Of a DNA stretch of 64,000 nt, positions 1-9,449 are shown piece after piece. A program made the position numbers and the translations under genes. Numbering within the stretch: position 1 is the stretch's first letter; each line of letters opens with the position of its first letter. Origin of the DNA: Alphaproteobacteria bacterium (GTDB lineage Bacteria; Pseudomonadota; Alphaproteobacteria; UBA9655); contig JAIEQB010000007.1 of assembly GCA_019748065.1 (NCBI GenBank), positions 1 to 64,000 of the forward strand, given 5' to 3'. The notes under the pieces were generated by a model. It was not told the DNA's origin. It worked only from the letters and a program-made list of their open reading frames with translations, and made no database searches.

Positions 1-48
<48 letters not shown>

Positions 49-77
49 GGAAAGAAATATTTAGATAACTTTAAACT

Positions 78-692
78 TTATCGTGAGTAAAATTCAACCA
101 CAAGGTTAGGTTCCATTTGGATAGGATAAGGAACTTCCATCAATGTTGGGACACGTACATAAGTCCCTTTCATGGACTTATGATCTACTTCCAAATACTC
201 AGGGACATCTCTTTCGGCCAATTGAGCTGCTTCCAAAACAACAGCTAATTGTTTAGATTTCTCGCGAACTTCAATAACATCGCCTGGTTTAACAAGATAT
301 GAAGGAATATTAACGCGCTTTCCATTCACAAGAACGTGACCATGATTCACAAATTGCCGTGCAGCAAAAACTGTCGTAACAAATTTCAAACGATAAACGA
401 GAGCATCCAAACGGGACTCTAAAAGACCGATGAGATTTTCTCCCGTATCTCCTCTTCTCCGAATCGCTTCTGCATAAAGACGGCGGAATTGACGTTCCGT
501 GATATTTCCATAATACCCCTTTAGCTTCTGCTTAGCTGTCAATTGAAGACCATAATCAGACGGCTTTGAGCGGCGCTGTCCATGTTGTCCAGGACCATAG
601 GCACGCACGTTAAATGGACTTTTTGGACGTCCCCATAGGTTTACTCCAAGACGACGATCAATTTTGTATTTTGATTCAATTCTCTTTGTCAT
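78..692 (-). CDS. rpsD: 30S ribosomal protein uS4
   Basis: The product has 204 residues, the usual length for bacterial uS4. This is a primary 16S rRNA-binding protein that nucleates assembly of the 30S body. The N-terminal S4 domain begins [16 protein letters not shown]. The RNA-binding S4 motif around residues 95-160 contains the typical [16 protein letters not shown] segment. The ATG at 692 is preceded by AAGGAAA at good spacing and by a strong promoter at 729-756. It is a single-gene unit next to a tRNA-Lys. Nothing is unusual, and the identification is secure. Confidence 0.98.
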   Translation of the reverse strand: MTKRIESKYKIDRRLGVNLWGRPKSPFNVRAYGPGQHGQRRSKPSDYGLQLTAKQKLKGYYGNITERQFRRLYAEAIRRRGDTGENLIGLLESRLDALVYRLKFVTTVFAARQFVNHGHVLVNGKRVNIPSYLVKPGDVIEVREKSKQLAVVLEAAQLAERDVPEYLEVDHKSMKGTYVRVPTLMEVPYPIQMEPNLVVEFYSR

Positions 693-728
693 TCAAAAAT
701 TTCCTTAGAAATGTAAATATTGTGGGAG

Positions 729-756
729 ACTATAATCAATCAAATGCACTTGTCAA
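729..756 (-). promoter_or_regulatory. Sigma-70-type promoter of rpsD
   Basis: Read on the minus strand there is a perfect -35 TTGACA (756-751), a 16-base spacer and a -10 TATAGT (734-729). Transcription would start near 722, giving a leader of about 30 bases before the rpsD ATG at 692. This is the clearest housekeeping promoter I can see in the window. The call rests on sequence match only. Confidence 0.75.
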
Positions 757-775
757 ATCGTTTTCACATCAAATT

Positions 776-1018
776 TTATTTCAAGGTTTGCTTCTTCATA
801 GCAAAATCTAAAGCATAAAGGCGCAAAGCGCTTGAAAGACTACCCGTACGCGTCGCGTCAATCTTCTTAATTAATTGAATTAATGGGATTTCTTGTGAAT
901 GAGCTGCAATCTCCAAAACCGTCCAAAATCCTTGCTCGAGAGAAAGGCTAGTGCGATGCCCTTGAAGACTGAGAGAGCGTTTAAGAAAAATCGCTTCAGA
1001 GATCTTATTCTTTTCCAT
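776..1018 (-). CDS. Ribbon-helix-helix domain protein (RHH_4-like)
   Basis: An 80-residue protein resembling the small alphaproteobacterial ribbon-helix-helix proteins (RHH_4 type) often encoded beside fumC. The pattern [15 protein letters not shown], a short helix, then [14 protein letters not shown] fits the strand-helix-helix fold of this DNA-binding group. The first start in the open frame is TTG at 1027. I prefer the ATG at 1018, which overlaps the end of fumC by 14 bases and so suggests translational coupling. The target and function are unknown; autoregulation of the fumC operon is only a guess. Confidence 0.75.
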   Translation of the reverse strand: MEKNKISEAIFLKRSLSLQGHRTSLSLEQGFWTVLEIAAHSQEIPLIQLIKKIDATRTGSLSSALRLYALDFAMKKQTLK

Positions 1019-2414
1019 GAGGTCCAATCATAAGTTCTGGACTAACCCATTGATGGTATTGATCTTCTGTCAAATATCCCAACTCTAATGCCGCTTCTAG
1101 GAGAGTTTTATGCTCTGTATAAGCTTTCTTTGCAATTGCAGCAGCTTTATCATAGCCAATGTGCGGATTTAAGGAAGTGACAAGCATAAGAGAATTCTGA
1201 AGTGATTGTTTAATGCGCGCTTCATTAGGAACAATACCAATCACACATCTTTCCGTAAAACTACGCACCCCATCGGACAATAAACGAAGCGACTGTATCA
1301 CATTATAAGCGATGACTGGCTTAAAGACATTCAACTCTAATTGACCATTTGATCCAGCAATGCTGACAGTGACATTATTTCCCATGACTTGAGCTGCAAT
1401 CATGGTCAGAGCTTCACATTGGGTTGGATTCACCTTTCCTGGCATAATGGAAGAGCCGGGCTCATTAGAAGGTAAGATAAGCTCCCCTAAGCCACTACGC
1501 GGCCCAGATCCAAGAAGGCGAATATCATTGGCAATTTTCATTAAGGACACAGCGATCGTATTTAAAGCACCCGAAACCTCAACAAGCGTATCCTCAGAAG
1601 CCAGGGCTTCAAACTTATTTTTAGCACTTACGAAAGGAAGCTTCGTAAGCTCAGCTACTTTTTGTGCAAATTTCTGTCCAAATTGCGGGTTCGCATTTAA
1701 TCCAGTCCCCACAGCCGTTCCTCCTTGGGCCAGCTCATAAAGATGGGGCAAAGTATTTTTAATGCGTTGAATTCCCATCTTAACCTGAGTCCTATAGCCG
1801 GAAAATTCTTGTCCTAAGGTCATAGGCGTTGCATCTTGCAAATGGGTACGCCCTATTTTGATAATATTTTTAAAAGCTGTTTCCTTGTTTTTCAGAGCTT
1901 TTTCTAACATCTCTAAGGCTGGAAGAAGGTGGTTATGGATAATCTGAGCTGTCACAATATGCATAATGGTCGGAAAGGTATCATTGGAAGATTGGCTTTT
2001 ATTGACATGATCATTGGGATGAATAAGATCTTTTGAGCCAATTTCCCCTCCTAAAATTTCTGTAGCACGATTGGCAATGACCTCATTAGCATTCATGTTA
2101 GTCTGAGTTCCTGATCCTGTTTGCCATACCACCAGAGGAAAATGATCATCGAGCTTACCCTCAGCAACCTCCTCAGCCGCTACTACAATGGCCTTTCCTA
2201 TAATAGGGTCTAGTTCCCCTAGATCCATATTAACAAGCGCTGCGGCTTTCTTTTGAAGACCTAAAGACCGTATGAGAGGAAGGGGCATGATTTCCGTTCC
2301 AATAGGGAAATTTTGCCGAGAGCGCTCCGTTTGAGCTCCCCAATATTTGTCCGCAGGAACGGCGATAGGGCCAAAGCTATCACTTTCTTCGCGCGTTAAA
2401 GCTTTTTGTTTCAT
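1005..2414 (-). CDS. fumC: Class II fumarate hydratase
   Basis: Class II fumarase catalyses reversible hydration of fumarate to L-malate in the TCA cycle as a cytoplasmic homotetramer. The family opening [17 protein letters not shown] follows directly after the chosen start. The superfamily signature [11 protein letters not shown] lies near residue 320, and the SSNDTFPT segment is present. The open frame extends to 2495, but the extra 27 residues match nothing in the family and overlap tadA on the other strand. The ATG at 2414, with a GGAATG element upstream, gives 469 residues, close to the usual 460-470. The RHH gene follows with overlap. Confidence 0.95.
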   Translation of the reverse strand: MKQKALTREESDSFGPIAVPADKYWGAQTERSRQNFPIGTEIMPLPLIRSLGLQKKAAALVNMDLGELDPIIGKAIVVAAEEVAEGKLDDHFPLVVWQTGSGTQTNMNANEVIANRATEILGGEIGSKDLIHPNDHVNKSQSSNDTFPTIMHIVTAQIIHNHLLPALEMLEKALKNKETAFKNIIKIGRTHLQDATPMTLGQEFSGYRTQVKMGIQRIKNTLPHLYELAQGGTAVGTGLNANPQFGQKFAQKVAELTKLPFVSAKNKFEALASEDTLVEVSGALNTIAVSLMKIANDIRLLGSGPRSGLGELILPSNEPGSSIMPGKVNPTQCEALTMIAAQVMGNNVTVSIAGSNGQLELNVFKPVIAYNVIQSLRLLSDGVRSFTERCVIGIVPNEARIKQSLQNSLMLVTSLNPHIGYDKAAAIAKKAYTEHKTLLEAALELGYLTEDQYHQWVSPELMIGPHGKE

Positions 2415-2464
2415 CGAAATACATTCCATTGCCGTTTGAGTCTTCTTTGAGGTAAGTTTGCCAT

Positions 2465-2929
2465 ATGTATACTTTAAAGCCAATGGATCATGCATTTTGT
2501 GAAGCAGAAAAAGCTTTCTCCGAAAGAGAAGTCCCTATTGGCGCTGCTATTATAGAGACTTCAACAGGTAACTTAATCGCAACTTCTCATAACGAAATGA
2601 TACAAAGGAGTGATCCCACCGCCCATGCTGAACTTCTCGTAATTCAAAAAGCATGCCAAATATTAGGGCTCAGCCGCTTGGAGAGCTGTGATATTTATGT
2701 CACTCTTGAACCTTGTCCCATGTGTGCTCAAGCCATTAGCTTTGCCCGCTTTAGGCGACTTTATTTCGGTGCTTATGATCCAAAGGGGGGTGGAGTTGAT
2801 CACGGAGCTCAAATTTTCCAGGCTTCTTCTTGCCATCATAAGCCTGAAGTGGTGGGGGGAATGAATGAAGCTAAGTGCGCCCAACTTTTAATTCAATTTT
2901 TTCAAAAGGTACGTGGCACATCTTCCTAG
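2465..2929 (+). CDS. tadA: tRNA-specific adenosine deaminase
   Basis: TadA deaminates adenosine 34 of tRNA-Arg(ACG) to inosine, allowing wobble decoding of CGN codons. The 154-residue protein has the cytidine/deoxycytidylate deaminase zinc site: HAE (in TAHAELL, catalytic Glu and zinc His) and PCPMC with its two zinc cysteines. Starts at 2465 and 2483 are both in frame. The first keeps the short N-terminal tail seen in homologues. The gene is divergent from fumC, with about 50 bases between the two preferred starts, so the promoters must overlap. Confidence 0.93.
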   Translation: MYTLKPMDHAFCEAEKAFSEREVPIGAAIIETSTGNLIATSHNEMIQRSDPTAHAELLVIQKACQILGLSRLESCDIYVTLEPCPMCAQAISFARFRRLYFGAYDPKGGGVDHGAQIFQASSCHHKPEVVGGMNEAKCAQLLIQFFQKVRGTSS

Positions 2930-2970
2930 GTCTGCTAAAATGCGCAGAAATAAGGAAAAATAATTAGAAA

Positions 2971-5091
2971 ATGAACTCCTTCAAACGCGGTTATAGTCGC
3001 ATCATTTATTTAACAGGGATTTTCCTTGTTCTTATCGCAGTGGGAATTGAGTATTTCCAATATCAACGCCATAAAGAATATGTCCTTATTGATCTTAAAA
3101 ATCGCTTAAATGAGTATGCCTCTACATTAAATTTGCAAGCTCGCACCATTCGTGAATATGTAAATGGCCTTAAAATTGTGGCAGAAAACAATCTTTTTTA
3201 CATTCAAAACTTTAATATTACCTCTCCCTTATTCCCTTACCTAAATAATAATCCTGAAAAAACGCGTTTCTTTTTGGTGACAGAGAAGTTTCAACCCGAA
3301 GAAGCCATGATCGGAAACCTAACAGGAGAAGGTTCCCTTGATAATCTTTCACAAGATCACAAAAACGAAATCAATATGGCACTTTTCTTAAATAATTTTT
3401 TAGAAGTGACCTTAAAAAACAATAGCGGTTCTGTTTGGGCTTATTACACCTCAAAAAATCATTTTCAAAATCTCTATCCCTGGACACCTCCCGGCTCCAC
3501 AAAGTATCACAGAGCCATTCAGGAAAAGCTCTTTTATAAAGGGGCTTTGCCCCAATATAATCCTAAAAGGGAAAACTTTTGGACCCCTGCGTATCAAGAT
3601 GGGGAAACTTATAAAGACGTTTATCAAAAAGGAATTGTTATCACTAATGTCTCTCCTGTCTACAATGGCAATGAATTTCTGGGAAGCGTTGCCTTAGACA
3701 TCTCCATTACAAAACTTAATGAGATTTTAACGGCCTTCAACCCCCTTCAGGGCTCTCTCATTCTTATTAACAATGAAGAGCAATCTTTAGCTACAAGCCA
3801 GACATCCTCCCTCCTCTCCCAAACTGATTCAATTCCTCAACTTAAGGATTCTGTCTCTCCAGAAATTCTTCAAATTATTCGTGAGGAAATCAAAAACCCT
3901 AAAAGTTCCTTCTTCTACGGAAAATCTTCACTTGTTTACACAAAAGGGATTAAGGATGCACCCTGGCACTTAATTTACATATGCTCAACATCTGATCTGT
4001 TCAGGCAAGCCTTTTTAGAAGCTTTAGAAGATATTTTTATTATTATGCTTACTCTCCTTTTTGTTGTTGGATTAGGTTATCTCATTGTTATTCGTGATTT
4101 TATTTCTCCTGCCCAAAAGTTGGTCAATCATATTACTAATGAAAACGACGGAATAAAAAGTACCCCTCAAAGCCTTCCTCCCATGTGGAGGCCCTGGTTT
4201 AATATTGTTTCTAGAATTTTTCAGGAAAATAAGATGCTTATGACTAATCTTGAAGAACAAGTTTCCCTTAGGACAAAGCAGTTAGCTCGAAAAAACCAAC
4301 AGCTTGAAAAGACCTTAATGAATTTGAAAAAAGCTCAAAATCAAATTATCACCCAAGAGAAACTTGCAAGTTTAGGAGCTCTTACCGCCGGCATTGCTCA
4401 TGAAATTAAGAATCCTCTCAACTTTATCATTAACTTCACGGAGGTTTCTCAGGAATACCTAAGTGAAATAAAGAAAAAGCCCCCCCAGGAAGAAGAACTA
4501 TTTTCCAAAATTTCTCAAAACCTTGCACGCACAAAAGAACATGCTGAAAGGGCTGATTCTATTGTTAAAGGGATGCTCGCCCATGCACGGGGAAGCACAG
4601 GAGAAATAACCATCTTTAATCTTAATACCCTCATTGATGAAGCTATAGACTTAGCTTACCTTGGGTTTCAAGGACAAGAAACACATTTTTCAGCAACAAT
4701 TCTTAAAATATTTGATCCAATGGTGCAAAATATCCAAGGCTCTCAACAAGATTTGGTCCGAGTGTTTTTGAATATTATCAATAATGCCTGCTTTGCCATG
4801 CATGAAAAACAGCAAAAATTAGGGGTAACGTACCATCCTGAAATCAAGGTAGAAACTCACAATAAAACAAAAACGATACAAATTATTTTTGAGGATAATG
4901 GTCCAGGCATGAGCAAAGCACATATCAAAAAAGCATTTCACCCTTTTTTTACAACAAAGAAACCTGGGAAGGGGACAGGACTTGGCCTTTCTTTAAGTTA
5001 TGATATCATCACCCAACAGCATCACGGACACTTAAAAGTGGAGAGCAAACTGGGAGAATCAACTCGATTTATCATTGAATTACCCAAATAG
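2971..5091 (+). CDS. Membrane sensor histidine kinase with Cache-like sensor
   Basis: A 706-residue kinase. One membrane segment near residues 13-31 and a second near 353-375 flank a roughly 320-residue periplasmic region that looks like a double-Cache ligand sensor (it includes SPVYNGNEFLGSVALDIS). A coiled coil near 430-460 leads to a HisKA domain with the phospho-acceptor His at about residue 477 (GIAHEIKNPLNF). The HATPase domain has the N box (NIINNACFAM, about 600), G1 (DNGPGMS, about 641) and G2 (GKGTGLGLSLS, about 667). No response regulator with a receiver is encoded next to it, so it is an orphan here. The ligand is unknown. Confidence 0.88.
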   Translation: MNSFKRGYSRIIYLTGIFLVLIAVGIEYFQYQRHKEYVLIDLKNRLNEYASTLNLQARTIREYVNGLKIVAENNLFYIQNFNITSPLFPYLNNNPEKTRFFLVTEKFQPEEAMIGNLTGEGSLDNLSQDHKNEINMALFLNNFLEVTLKNNSGSVWAYYTSKNHFQNLYPWTPPGSTKYHRAIQEKLFYKGALPQYNPKRENFWTPAYQDGETYKDVYQKGIVITNVSPVYNGNEFLGSVALDISITKLNEILTAFNPLQGSLILINNEEQSLATSQTSSLLSQTDSIPQLKDSVSPEILQIIREEIKNPKSSFFYGKSSLVYTKGIKDAPWHLIYICSTSDLFRQAFLEALEDIFIIMLTLLFVVGLGYLIVIRDFISPAQKLVNHITNENDGIKSTPQSLPPMWRPWFNIVSRIFQENKMLMTNLEEQVSLRTKQLARKNQQLEKTLMNLKKAQNQIITQEKLASLGALTAGIAHEIKNPLNFIINFTEVSQEYLSEIKKKPPQEEELFSKISQNLARTKEHAERADSIVKGMLAHARGSTGEITIFNLNTLIDEAIDLAYLGFQGQETHFSATILKIFDPMVQNIQGSQQDLVRVFLNIINNACFAMHEKQQKLGVTYHPEIKVETHNKTKTIQIIFEDNGPGMSKAHIKKAFHPFFTTKKPGKGTGLGLSLSYDIITQQHHGHLKVESKLGESTRFIIELPK

Positions 5092-5102
5092 AGGGAACGC
5101 AA

Positions 5103-6695
5103 ATGAATGATCAAGAATTCGTTTATGATGTCGTTATTGTGGGAGCTGGCCCCGCAGGATTAGGAGCGGCCATTCGCTTAAAACAATTGGATAAAAACTT
5201 AAAAATATGTCTCCTTGAAAAGGGAGCTGAAGTGGGTCGCCACATTCTTTCAGGCGCCGTGATAGATCCCCGTGCTCTTTCCGAGCTTTACCCCAATTGG
5301 AAAGAAAAAGGAGCCCCTCTCTCTTGCTCTGTCTCGGAAGATCATTTTCTTTTCCTCACCTCTCAAAAGAGCTTTCATCTTCCCATTCCCCCACAAATGC
5401 GGAATAAAGGGAATTATATTGCAAGCTTAAGTTCTCTTTGCCAATGGCTTGCAAAAGAAGCAGAAGGCATGGGCGTTGAAATTTATCCCGGCTTTGCTGG
5501 TGCTCATTTTTTATTTAATGAAAAGGGAGATGTGGTTGGAATTGAAACGGGACCTATGGGCCTGGATCACAAGGGCCATCCAACTCCAAAATTTGAACCA
5601 GGAGTTAAAATCTATGGAAAGCTAACGCTTTTAGCGGAGGGATGTCGAGGCTCCCTTTCTCAAGAAATTATCAAAAAATTTCATCTGGATAAATTCTCTG
5701 ATCCTCAAACCTACGGAATTGGTCTTAAGGAAATTTGGGAAATTGACCCTCAGAAAAGTACGCCAGGAAAACTCATACACACGGTAGGATGGCCTTTAAA
5801 CCCTCAAACCTATGGAGGGTCATTTCTCTATCACCTTGACAATGCACAAGTCTTCATAGGATTTGTGGTAGGGTTGGACTACCAAAACCCATATCTTAGC
5901 CCTTTTGATGAATTTCAACGGTTTAAAACCCACCCCGCCATTTATCCTCTCTTAGAAGGAGGAAAATGTCTTTCCTATGGATCACGAACTTTAAATGAAG
6001 GGGGTTATCAGTCCATCCCCTCTCTTGAATTTCCAGGGGGGTGTTTGATTGGGTGCGCTGCAGGATTCCTGAATGTAGCAAAACTCAAGGGGTCTCATAC
6101 GGCTCTAAAATCTGGCATGCTTGCAGCAGAAGCCGCTTATGATCATTTGGTTCTTCAAAAACCTTTTACTTATCAAATACGTCTTCAACAAAGTTGGATT
6201 AATGAGGAATTGTATAAGGTCAGAAATATACGGCCTGGTTTTCAAAAAGGCCTTTGGCGAGGTCTCTTGAATGCAGCCTTTGAAACCTATATTTCTCGTG
6301 GGAAAAGCCCCTGGACTTTGAAAAATCATGCGGATCACCTCCAACTCAAACCTGCAAAAGAATGCAATCCCATTACCTACGCCAAACCTGACGGAAAAAT
6401 AACCTTTGATCGCGTCACTTCCCTTTATCTTGCCAATATTCGAAGCGAAGAAAACCAACCTAACCACCTACATCTGAAAGATCCGAAAGTAGCAATGACC
6501 ATCAACCAGGAAATCTTTGACTTTCCTGAAGGTCGCTATTGTCCTGCACAAGTATACGAGCTTGTAGAAAGTCGTCTTCAAATCAATTCGCAAAATTGCA
6601 TTCATTGCAAAGCCTGCGATATCAAAGACCCTAGTCAGAATATAACCTGGACACCTCCCGAAGGAGGATCAGGACCTAATTACATAAATATGTAA
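5103..6695 (+). CDS. Electron transfer flavoprotein-ubiquinone oxidoreductase (ETF-QO)
   Basis: ETF-QO takes electrons from reduced ETF, which is fed by acyl-CoA dehydrogenases, and passes them to ubiquinone at the membrane. The 530-residue protein opens with an FAD-binding GAGPAGLGAAIRL motif at residues 14-26. It ends with the 4Fe-4S region: a Cys in YCPAQVYE, then CIHCKACDIKDP, followed by the family's GGSGPNY close to the C-terminus. Length and architecture match mitochondrial and alphaproteobacterial ETF-QO. It starts 11 bases after the kinase gene. The isovaleryl-CoA dehydrogenase at 37.4 kb is a likely upstream electron donor. Confidence 0.95.
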   Translation: MNDQEFVYDVVIVGAGPAGLGAAIRLKQLDKNLKICLLEKGAEVGRHILSGAVIDPRALSELYPNWKEKGAPLSCSVSEDHFLFLTSQKSFHLPIPPQMRNKGNYIASLSSLCQWLAKEAEGMGVEIYPGFAGAHFLFNEKGDVVGIETGPMGLDHKGHPTPKFEPGVKIYGKLTLLAEGCRGSLSQEIIKKFHLDKFSDPQTYGIGLKEIWEIDPQKSTPGKLIHTVGWPLNPQTYGGSFLYHLDNAQVFIGFVVGLDYQNPYLSPFDEFQRFKTHPAIYPLLEGGKCLSYGSRTLNEGGYQSIPSLEFPGGCLIGCAAGFLNVAKLKGSHTALKSGMLAAEAAYDHLVLQKPFTYQIRLQQSWINEELYKVRNIRPGFQKGLWRGLLNAAFETYISRGKSPWTLKNHADHLQLKPAKECNPITYAKPDGKITFDRVTSLYLANIRSEENQPNHLHLKDPKVAMTINQEIFDFPEGRYCPAQVYELVESRLQINSQNCIHCKACDIKDPSQNITWTPPEGGSGPNYINM

Positions 6696-6703
6696 TCGAT
6701 CGT

Positions 6704-8602
6704 TTATCTAATTAAACCTCTACCACCTCTACCTACTTTGCGAGCTGTTTTTTGAGCAACAGTGGTTTTATTCTCATTTAGCATAAAGCCGCACTCAATA
6801 AGAAATTTACGAAGTGAACTGATACGGCCACCATCAAGCTCTCCATTGTATTTGTCATGTAAGTGGATGCCCGTTGTTTTTCCTCTAAAGGAGAGTTTCA
6901 TCCGAGACCCTGCCATACTCTTGTCTATTTTTATACCGAGTGCCTCAAAAAGAGTATTAACAAATCCAAAACGTAGGTCTTTTAAATAACGAAGGGGGGT
7001 TTCCATGAAATATAAAAAGTCGGATTCTAACCTTTCTTCAACCTTTTGAGAGTATTTTTTTAAAGACGCTTTCTCTTCAAGCTCTTGAACCATTGCAGCT
7101 AGACTGGCAGCAGCTTCCTGCGTTTGTTCTAAAAGACCAGGGTATTTTGTAATCATAGAGTCTAGAGCCAAGGCTTTTTGAAAAATTCCAAACATCTCAT
7201 CTTTAGACTGACTCTTCGCGATGATATCAGCGAGCCAGTTTCTGACAAACAAGTGAGCATCTTCTTCTAAGTCATCTTGATGTACTACCGGAGAAGAACT
7301 TGAGGTACAAGGTTCTGATCCACTTACAGGTTCTTGCTGTTTTTCAATGGATGAAGGTCCTTCTAAGCCATCTTCATGTACTACCGGATCATGGGAACTT
7401 GAGGTACAAGCTCCTGATTCACTTACAGGTTCTTGCTGTGTTTCAACGGATGAAGCTTCTTCTAAGTCATCTTGATGCACTACTGGATAGAAACTTGAGG
7501 TAGAAGGTTCTGATTCACTTACAGGTTCTTGTTGTTTTTCAATGACTGAATCTTTAACTCGACTTGAAGCTATTGAGATCTGTTTATTAGTTCCTTTTTT
7601 CCTATTTTTTGAGTTCTTTCCCATAGGACGAGAAGGTGCTGACGCTGCAGCTACAGCGATGGGTGCTTTTCTTTCTAATAACTTTTCGAGGAGGGCTGAA
7701 CTTAAAGTCCTTTCTTCAGGTGACAAACTCGTTCCATCATGAAAACGAATATCAAGGGGTCTAAAGCAGACCATTTCATCACGTTCTTGTATAAGTACAA
7801 TTTGCGACAAGACACTATAATTTTCAGTGCTTAGATAAATTTCTGCGTTGTTTCGTAATGACATATCTGCATTTTTAATATCTCTCCCTACTGGAGATGT
7901 AGCGAATGTTTTCCCTGCAAAATACTGTGCATTTTCTCTTTTAATTCTATTTATTTCTCTCTGAAGATGTTGCTTATACCCTTTAGGCAAGGAAAGTTGT
8001 TCTAAATCAAGTAGAGAAAGCCTATTAAGGAAATTTCGTGCATGTCGACGTTGCGAAAGATACCAATCCACGTCATTTAAACGTACAAAATATTTTGTTA
8101 GTCCGTCTTTCTTTCCATTTTGTTCAATTCTTAAAAAAGAGGACATAGCGGCAATAGCTTTAGGAAAATATCTATGATAAATACCTAGAGACTCAATACC
8201 TTGTTCAAGATCTCTATGATAAGTGGAGCCTGGTTGTGCATTAGATCTTTCTGTGTGTAAGTTTTTTATTAAGTATACTTGTTTACAATATGCAGAAAAT
8301 AAATCTTTTCCTAGCTCGTTTTCATCAACATACATCCAATCTCTTTTTTTAGCAAAAGAGTCCATATTAAGATAACAAAGACGAAACAATTCCTTAGTTT
8401 TATCAATTTGGTTGTCTCTCACCCCCCCTTTTGCAAAATACTCTTCAGCGTTGCTTTCATTGAAGTTTTGAGATTTTTCCTGTAGAAGTTTTAGTTGAGC
8501 AACTTTGAGTCCAATTTCATATGCAAATTCCTCTCCCACCCCTGCAAAGCAAAAAGATAAAGAACAAAAGAAAACAAATAAAAAATTAAAAATATATCTC
8601 AT
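6704..8602 (-). CDS. Secreted repeat protein with C-terminal HicA-like domain
   Basis: I do not recognise this 632-residue protein as a whole. It has a signal peptide (hydrophobic residues 4-18, likely cleavage after CFA near residue 20). A mainly helical region spans about 25-300, followed by a Ser/Thr/Lys-rich linker. Three imperfect repeats of about 33 residues (EKQQEPVSESEP, TSS, VVHQDDLEE) are followed by a helical, possibly coiled-coil region. Residues about 545-612 resemble a HicA-type fold: GSRMKLSF, GIHLHDKYNGELDGGRISSLRKFL. The tail is basic and Gly/Arg-rich. Export plus repeats suggests a surface protein or effector, which is inference. It converges on ETF-QO with an 8-base gap. 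Confidence 0.7.
   Translation of the reverse strand: MRYIFNFLFVFFCSLSFCFAGVGEEFAYEIGLKVAQLKLLQEKSQNFNESNAEEYFAKGGVRDNQIDKTKELFRLCYLNMDSFAKKRDWMYVDENELGKDLFSAYCKQVYLIKNLHTERSNAQPGSTYHRDLEQGIESLGIYHRYFPKAIAAMSSFLRIEQNGKKDGLTKYFVRLNDVDWYLSQRRHARNFLNRLSLLDLEQLSLPKGYKQHLQREINRIKRENAQYFAGKTFATSPVGRDIKNADMSLRNNAEIYLSTENYSVLSQIVLIQERDEMVCFRPLDIRFHDGTSLSPEERTLSSALLEKLLERKAPIAVAAASAPSRPMGKNSKNRKKGTNKQISIASSRVKDSVIEKQQEPVSESEPSTSSFYPVVHQDDLEEASSVETQQEPVSESGACTSSSHDPVVHEDGLEGPSSIEKQQEPVSGSEPCTSSSSPVVHQDDLEEDAHLFVRNWLADIIAKSQSKDEMFGIFQKALALDSMITKYPGLLEQTQEAAASLAAMVQELEEKASLKKYSQKVEERLESDFLYFMETPLRYLKDLRFGFVNTLFEALGIKIDKSMAGSRMKLSFRGKTTGIHLHDKYNGELDGGRISSLRKFLIECGFMLNENKTTVAQKTARKVGRGGRGLIR
6767..6970 (-). 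other. HicA-like (dsRBD-fold) domain within the secreted protein
   Basis: This part encodes about residues 545-612. The layout is a helix ending LFEALGIKI, then GSRMKLSF, a strand GIHLH, the loop NGELDGGRISSLRK and a final helix ending IECGF. It parallels HicA toxins, which read helix, GSHH.F, V.VP.H, the KELKPGTLRSIL-type motif, then QAGL. The catalytic His that normally follows GS is Arg here, so RNase activity is doubtful. No HicB antitoxin is adjacent. Confidence 0.5.
7264..7550 (-). repeat. Three in-frame tandem repeats of about 97-99 bases
   Basis: Three imperfect direct repeats begin at about 7264, 7361 and 7460. Each starts with a TTCTAAG-C-ATCTT element and contains ACTTGAGGTA-AAG and CACTTACAGGTTCTTG. 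Each encodes about 33 residues of an acidic Glu/Ser-rich unit in the secreted protein. Divergence between the copies is modest and mostly keeps the frame, so the array probably arose by coding-sequence duplication and could vary in copy number among strains. Confidence 0.85.
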
Positions 8603-8757
8603 TTAACAATACTTAAAATAAATACAAATTTTATATATACATTGAGAGTTATTTTTTCAAGACTTGTTACTTATATAAACGAAGACTATGTAGTGTGGAG
8701 GATATTTTTTCTAACGCAACGTTTTTAACGGTCAGTTTTGTAATTTTTCGATCAGAG

Positions 8758-9309
8758 TCATTTTATAAAGTACCCTGTCTTACCGTTGAGCAAAATTTTG
8801 GGGACATTAGGATCTTCTTCTAGTTTTTGACGCAAACGATAAATATGCGTTTCAAGGGTATGGGTCTCCGCATCTGGATGATACCCCCATACTTCTCTCA
8901 TAAGTTTTTCCTTGGATAAATCTTGGCCTTTATTAAGGCAAAATAATCGTAAAAGCTGGCATTCTTTTTCTGTAAGTCGTTGTTCTTGTTGGGTCTTGAG
9001 ATGAGTAAGTGCCTTTTCCCTTAAGTTTAAAACGAAATCTGAAAAAGTAATAGCTTGGCTATAGGGAAGATTTTTTAAGCGCCCCAAAAAATCAAGAAGT
9101 TTGAACGGACGCGGAAAAGTATCAAAATCTAAGGACGGGAGTCCCCCTCCCGTATAGGGAGAAGTATATAAAATAGCTTCAGCTTTTTTTTCATCTTCAG
9201 CAAGAAAGATCCCGGCCTGGGGTAAAAGCTCTCTAAGTGCTTCCTGCAAAACAATATTTTGGATATGAAGCGTTATTATTAACATGTCTGACTGTGGCAT
9301 GACTGACAC
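8758..9309 (-). CDS. Winged-helix (OmpR/PhoB-type) regulator with reduced N-terminal domain
   Basis: A 183-residue protein with a C-terminal OmpR-type winged-helix DNA-binding domain (about residues 95-183): LTEKECQLLRLF, SKEKLMREVWGYHP, THTLETHIYRLRQKLE and the wing NGKTGYFIK. The N-terminal 80 or so residues resemble a shortened receiver but lack the acidic pocket and phosphoacceptor Asp at recognisable positions. It therefore probably acts without phosphorylation. The longest frame starts with GTG (9309, weak AGAGAG upstream); ATGs at 9300 and 9285 are alternatives. It is divergent from the porin gene, so porin control is plausible but unproven. Confidence 0.8.
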   Translation of the reverse strand: MSVMPQSDMLIITLHIQNIVLQEALRELLPQAGIFLAEDEKKAEAILYTSPYTGGGLPSLDFDTFPRPFKLLDFLGRLKNLPYSQAITFSDFVLNLREKALTHLKTQQEQRLTEKECQLLRLFCLNKGQDLSKEKLMREVWGYHPDAETHTLETHIYRLRQKLEEDPNVPKILLNGKTGYFIK

Positions 9310-9373
9310 ATGCTCTCTAAAAATGCTTTCATGGTAAATTTTATCATTGAGACCACTTCTATCAACTGTCTTT

Positions 9374-9429
9374 TATAATAGTATAATTCGTCTTCCTTTG
9401 GAAGATTATTTATCATACTTGTTAACAAG
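9374..9429 (+). promoter_or_regulatory. Candidate promoter and structured leader of the porin gene
   Basis: Two overlapping -10-like TATAAT hexamers lie at 9374-9379 and 9382-9387; no convincing -35 is seen at ideal spacing. The transcribed leader would contain a 6-bp hairpin, TCTTCC/GGAAGA with a TTT loop (9391-9405), and a 12-base palindrome CTTGTTAACAAG (9418-9429) just ahead of the GGAGG site at 9440. Such elements could be an operator or could stabilise an abundant porin mRNA; I cannot tell which. Confidence 0.4.
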
Positions 9430-9449
9430 CCCCATATTTGGAGGAAACA

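Noticed and set aside
7264-7550. Regularly spaced repeats that might suggest a CRISPR array
   Set aside because: The units are about 97-99 bases, imperfect throughout, contiguous and in frame with a coding sequence; there are no spacers and no cas genes.
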